Origin: a bacterium
GTDB lineage: Bacteria; Bacteroidota; Ignavibacteria; SZUA-365
DNA: 64,000 nucleotides
Reading direction: 5' to 3'
NCBI GenBank assembly: GCA_020444325.1
Contig: JAHLLD010000001.1
Location: 62,001 to 126,000, forward strand
Shown here: positions 62,818 through 64,000 of the stretch, piece by piece
How positions within the stretch are numbered: the stretch's first letter is position 1
Layout: the number at the start of each line of letters is the position of its first letter
The notes under the pieces: generated by a model
Databases searched by the model: none
What the model saw: only the letters and a program-made list of their open reading frames with translations
What the model was told of the DNA's origin: nothing
Translations under genes and position numbers: made by a program

Positions 62818-62978
62818 GGCAACCACAGATTCCACAGATTATTCCACAGATTCCACAGAAGAAATTTTCATGTCCGTTTGTGGAATCTGCTTGCCACGCC
62901 GTAGTCCCGCATTGGCGGGACGAAGGCGGGTGTACGAATCTGTGGAATCTGTGGTTGCCTTTTCCTGTGGCTGCCTTT
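62818..62978 (+). repeat. Dispersed repeat with long inverted ends, right flank of accessory island
   Basis: The element starts GGCAACCACAGATTCCACAG and ends with the inverted form CTGTGGAATCTGTGGTTGCC at 62,940-62,959, followed by GGCTGCCTTT. In the middle are GCTTGCCACGCCGTAG and a GTCCCGC-ATT-GGCGGGAC hairpin, then GAAGGCGGGTG. It can fold into a long stem-loop on RNA or DNA. It is the best-preserved copy in the window and matches 45,525-45,640 in the same orientation and 9,592-9,636 in part. Confidence 0.85.
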
Positions 62979-63028
62979 CAGTAAATCCCGGGATTTTTCC
63001 TTAAGTTACAGGATTGAATCCGTCACTA

Positions 63029-64000
63029 ATGCCTGAACGCAACTTGAGCCCAAACACTTTCACCCCGACTTCCCTCCTCATTACCGGCGGAGCGGGATTT
63101 ATCGGCAGTAATTTTGTCCGCACCTATATAGAGAGCCATCCGGATGTGAAGGTTACGGTGCTGGATGCGCTGACATATGCGGGGAACCTGGAGAATCTGG
63201 CGGACCTTGAGGGACGCTTCTCTTTCGTGAAGGCGGATATAACGGATGCGGAGGCGGTGCGGAAAGCGCTGGCGGAGCATGCGGTGGATGCAGTGGTGCA
63301 CTTTGCGGCGGAGTCGCATGTGGATCGCAGCATTCTGGGTCCCATGGTCTTCACGCAGACGAACGTGCTGGGCACGCATGTAATGCTCGAGGAGAGCCGA
63401 CGCCACGGAATTATGCGCTTTCTGCATATTTCCACGGATGAGGTGTATGGTTCGCTCGGACCCGAGGGCAGTTTCACCGAAGCGTCGCCCATCGATCCCA
63501 CCTCCCCCTATGCGGCGTCGAAGGCGGCGTCGGACCTGGTGGTGCAGTCGTACATCAAGACCTTCGACTTCCCGGCACTCATCACGCGCTGCTCGAACAA
63601 CTACGGTCCCTGGCAGTTCCCCGAAAAGCTCATTCCCCTCATGCTCATCAATGCGATGAACGACAAGCCGCTGCCGGTGTATGGCGACGGGATGAATGTG
63701 CGGGACTGGATTCACACGCGCGACCACTCGCTGGCGGCTATGCAGGTTCTGCATAATGGCACGCCGGGCGAGGTCTACAATGTGGGCTCGAGCAACGAGT
63801 GGCCCAACATCGACATCGTGAAGCTGATTTTGAAGACGCTCGGCAAGCCCGAGTCGCTCATCACCTTCGTGAAAGATCGTCCCGCCCACGACCGCCGCTA
63901 CGCCATCGACTCCTCCAAAATCGCCCGCGACCTGAACTGGAAAGCCTCCGTGCCCTTCGATGAAGGCATCGCTGAAACCATCGCATGGTACCAGCAGAAT
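63029..64000 (+). CDS. rfbB: dTDP-glucose 4,6-dehydratase, 3' end cut by window edge
   Basis: The 324 codons in the window include LLITGGAGFIGSNFVRTYIE (NAD-binding), DALTYAGNLENL, HFAAESHVDRSI, HISTDEVYG, SPYAASKAASD (YxxxK), RCSNNYGPWQFPEKL and GDGMNVRDWIHTRDH. These are definitive for RfbB/RmlB. It forms dTDP-4-keto-6-deoxyglucose, the common substrate of the VioA-like transaminase (30,905) and WecE (42,697). Start ATG 63029; the frame runs off the window. It lies just beyond the right flanking repeat, on the plus strand, away from the other dTDP-sugar genes. Confidence 0.97.
   Translation, partial: MPERNLSPNTFTPTSLLITGGAGFIGSNFVRTYIESHPDVKVTVLDALTYAGNLENLADLEGRFSFVKADITDAEAVRKALAEHAVDAVVHFAAESHVDRSILGPMVFTQTNVLGTHVMLEESRRHGIMRFLHISTDEVYGSLGPEGSFTEASPIDPTSPYAASKAASDLVVQSYIKTFDFPALITRCSNNYGPWQFPEKLIPLMLINAMNDKPLPVYGDGMNVRDWIHTRDHSLAAMQVLHNGTPGEVYNVGSSNEWPNIDIVKLILKTLGKPESLITFVKDRPAHDRRYAIDSSKIARDLNWKASVPFDEGIAETIAWYQQN

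Noticed and set aside
63026-63889. Minus-strand frame of 287 codons opposite rfbB
   Set aside because: Antisense to a definitive RfbB reading frame; His/Arg-rich composition typical of a shadow.

Overview
This 64 kb window most likely comes from a member of the Bacteroidota / Chlorobi / Ignavibacteria (FCB) branch. The main evidence is a type IX secretion C-terminal sorting domain on a GH16 enzyme, a UpxY-type (NusG-paralogue) antiterminator in front of a long polysaccharide locus, and many intergenic repeats with CACAGATT or AAGACACGAAG cores. No rRNA, tRNA or CRISPR array was seen. These family assignments come from recognising motifs by eye; no database search was run.

Region 1 (1-37,941, minus strand) is a surface-polysaccharide operon read from upxY (37,941) toward coordinate 1. 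It encodes sugar-nucleotide enzymes (two GDP-mannose dehydratase-type enzymes, RfbA, VioA-like transaminase, VioF-like formyltransferase, WbpB/WlbA, WbpD/WlbB and WbpE-like enzymes), a Wzx flippase, a Wzy-like polymerase, many glycosyltransferases, a polyprenyl-phosphate sugar transferase and a Wzi-like outer-membrane protein. Inside it lies a translationally coupled acyl-assembly block (20,094-26,707): MaoC-SDR fusion, FkbH-like enzyme, two acyl carrier proteins, an AMP-forming ligase, an AAC(3)-like/VOC fusion and acyltransferases. The operon is interrupted by a dead IS481-type element and a frameshifted ISL3 element.

Region 2 (38,361-45,471, minus strand) holds a DUF151 bifunctional-nuclease protein, etfA and etfB, followed by a second sugar block: WecE transaminase, WecD-like acetyltransferase, a GtrB-like glycosyltransferase and a membrane protein. 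With rfbA and the rfbB that enters at 63,029 (plus strand), this gives a likely dTDP-Fuc4NAc route.

Region 3 (45,652-62,788) is the most unusual part. It is flanked by two copies of one dispersed repeat and looks like a self-contained, sigma-54-controlled island. A GAF-AAA+ sigma-54 activator (51,122), a transmembrane Ser/Thr kinase (52,954) and a lipoprotein that shares a domain with the kinase ectodomain form a candidate signalling set. Around them are three transcription units: two unknown exported or membrane-anchored proteins plus a T9SS GH16 enzyme; a GH16-like lipoprotein; and an operon of an unknown protein, a MoxR-like AAA+ protein with altered Walker residues, a VWA protein, another unknown protein and a PRPP synthetase. 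Three units have -24/-12-like promoters, and both divergent intergenic regions carry paired GGGA-N5-TCCC-type sites about 19-20 bp apart at enhancer-like distance. I propose this as the candidate undescribed system; its function is inference.
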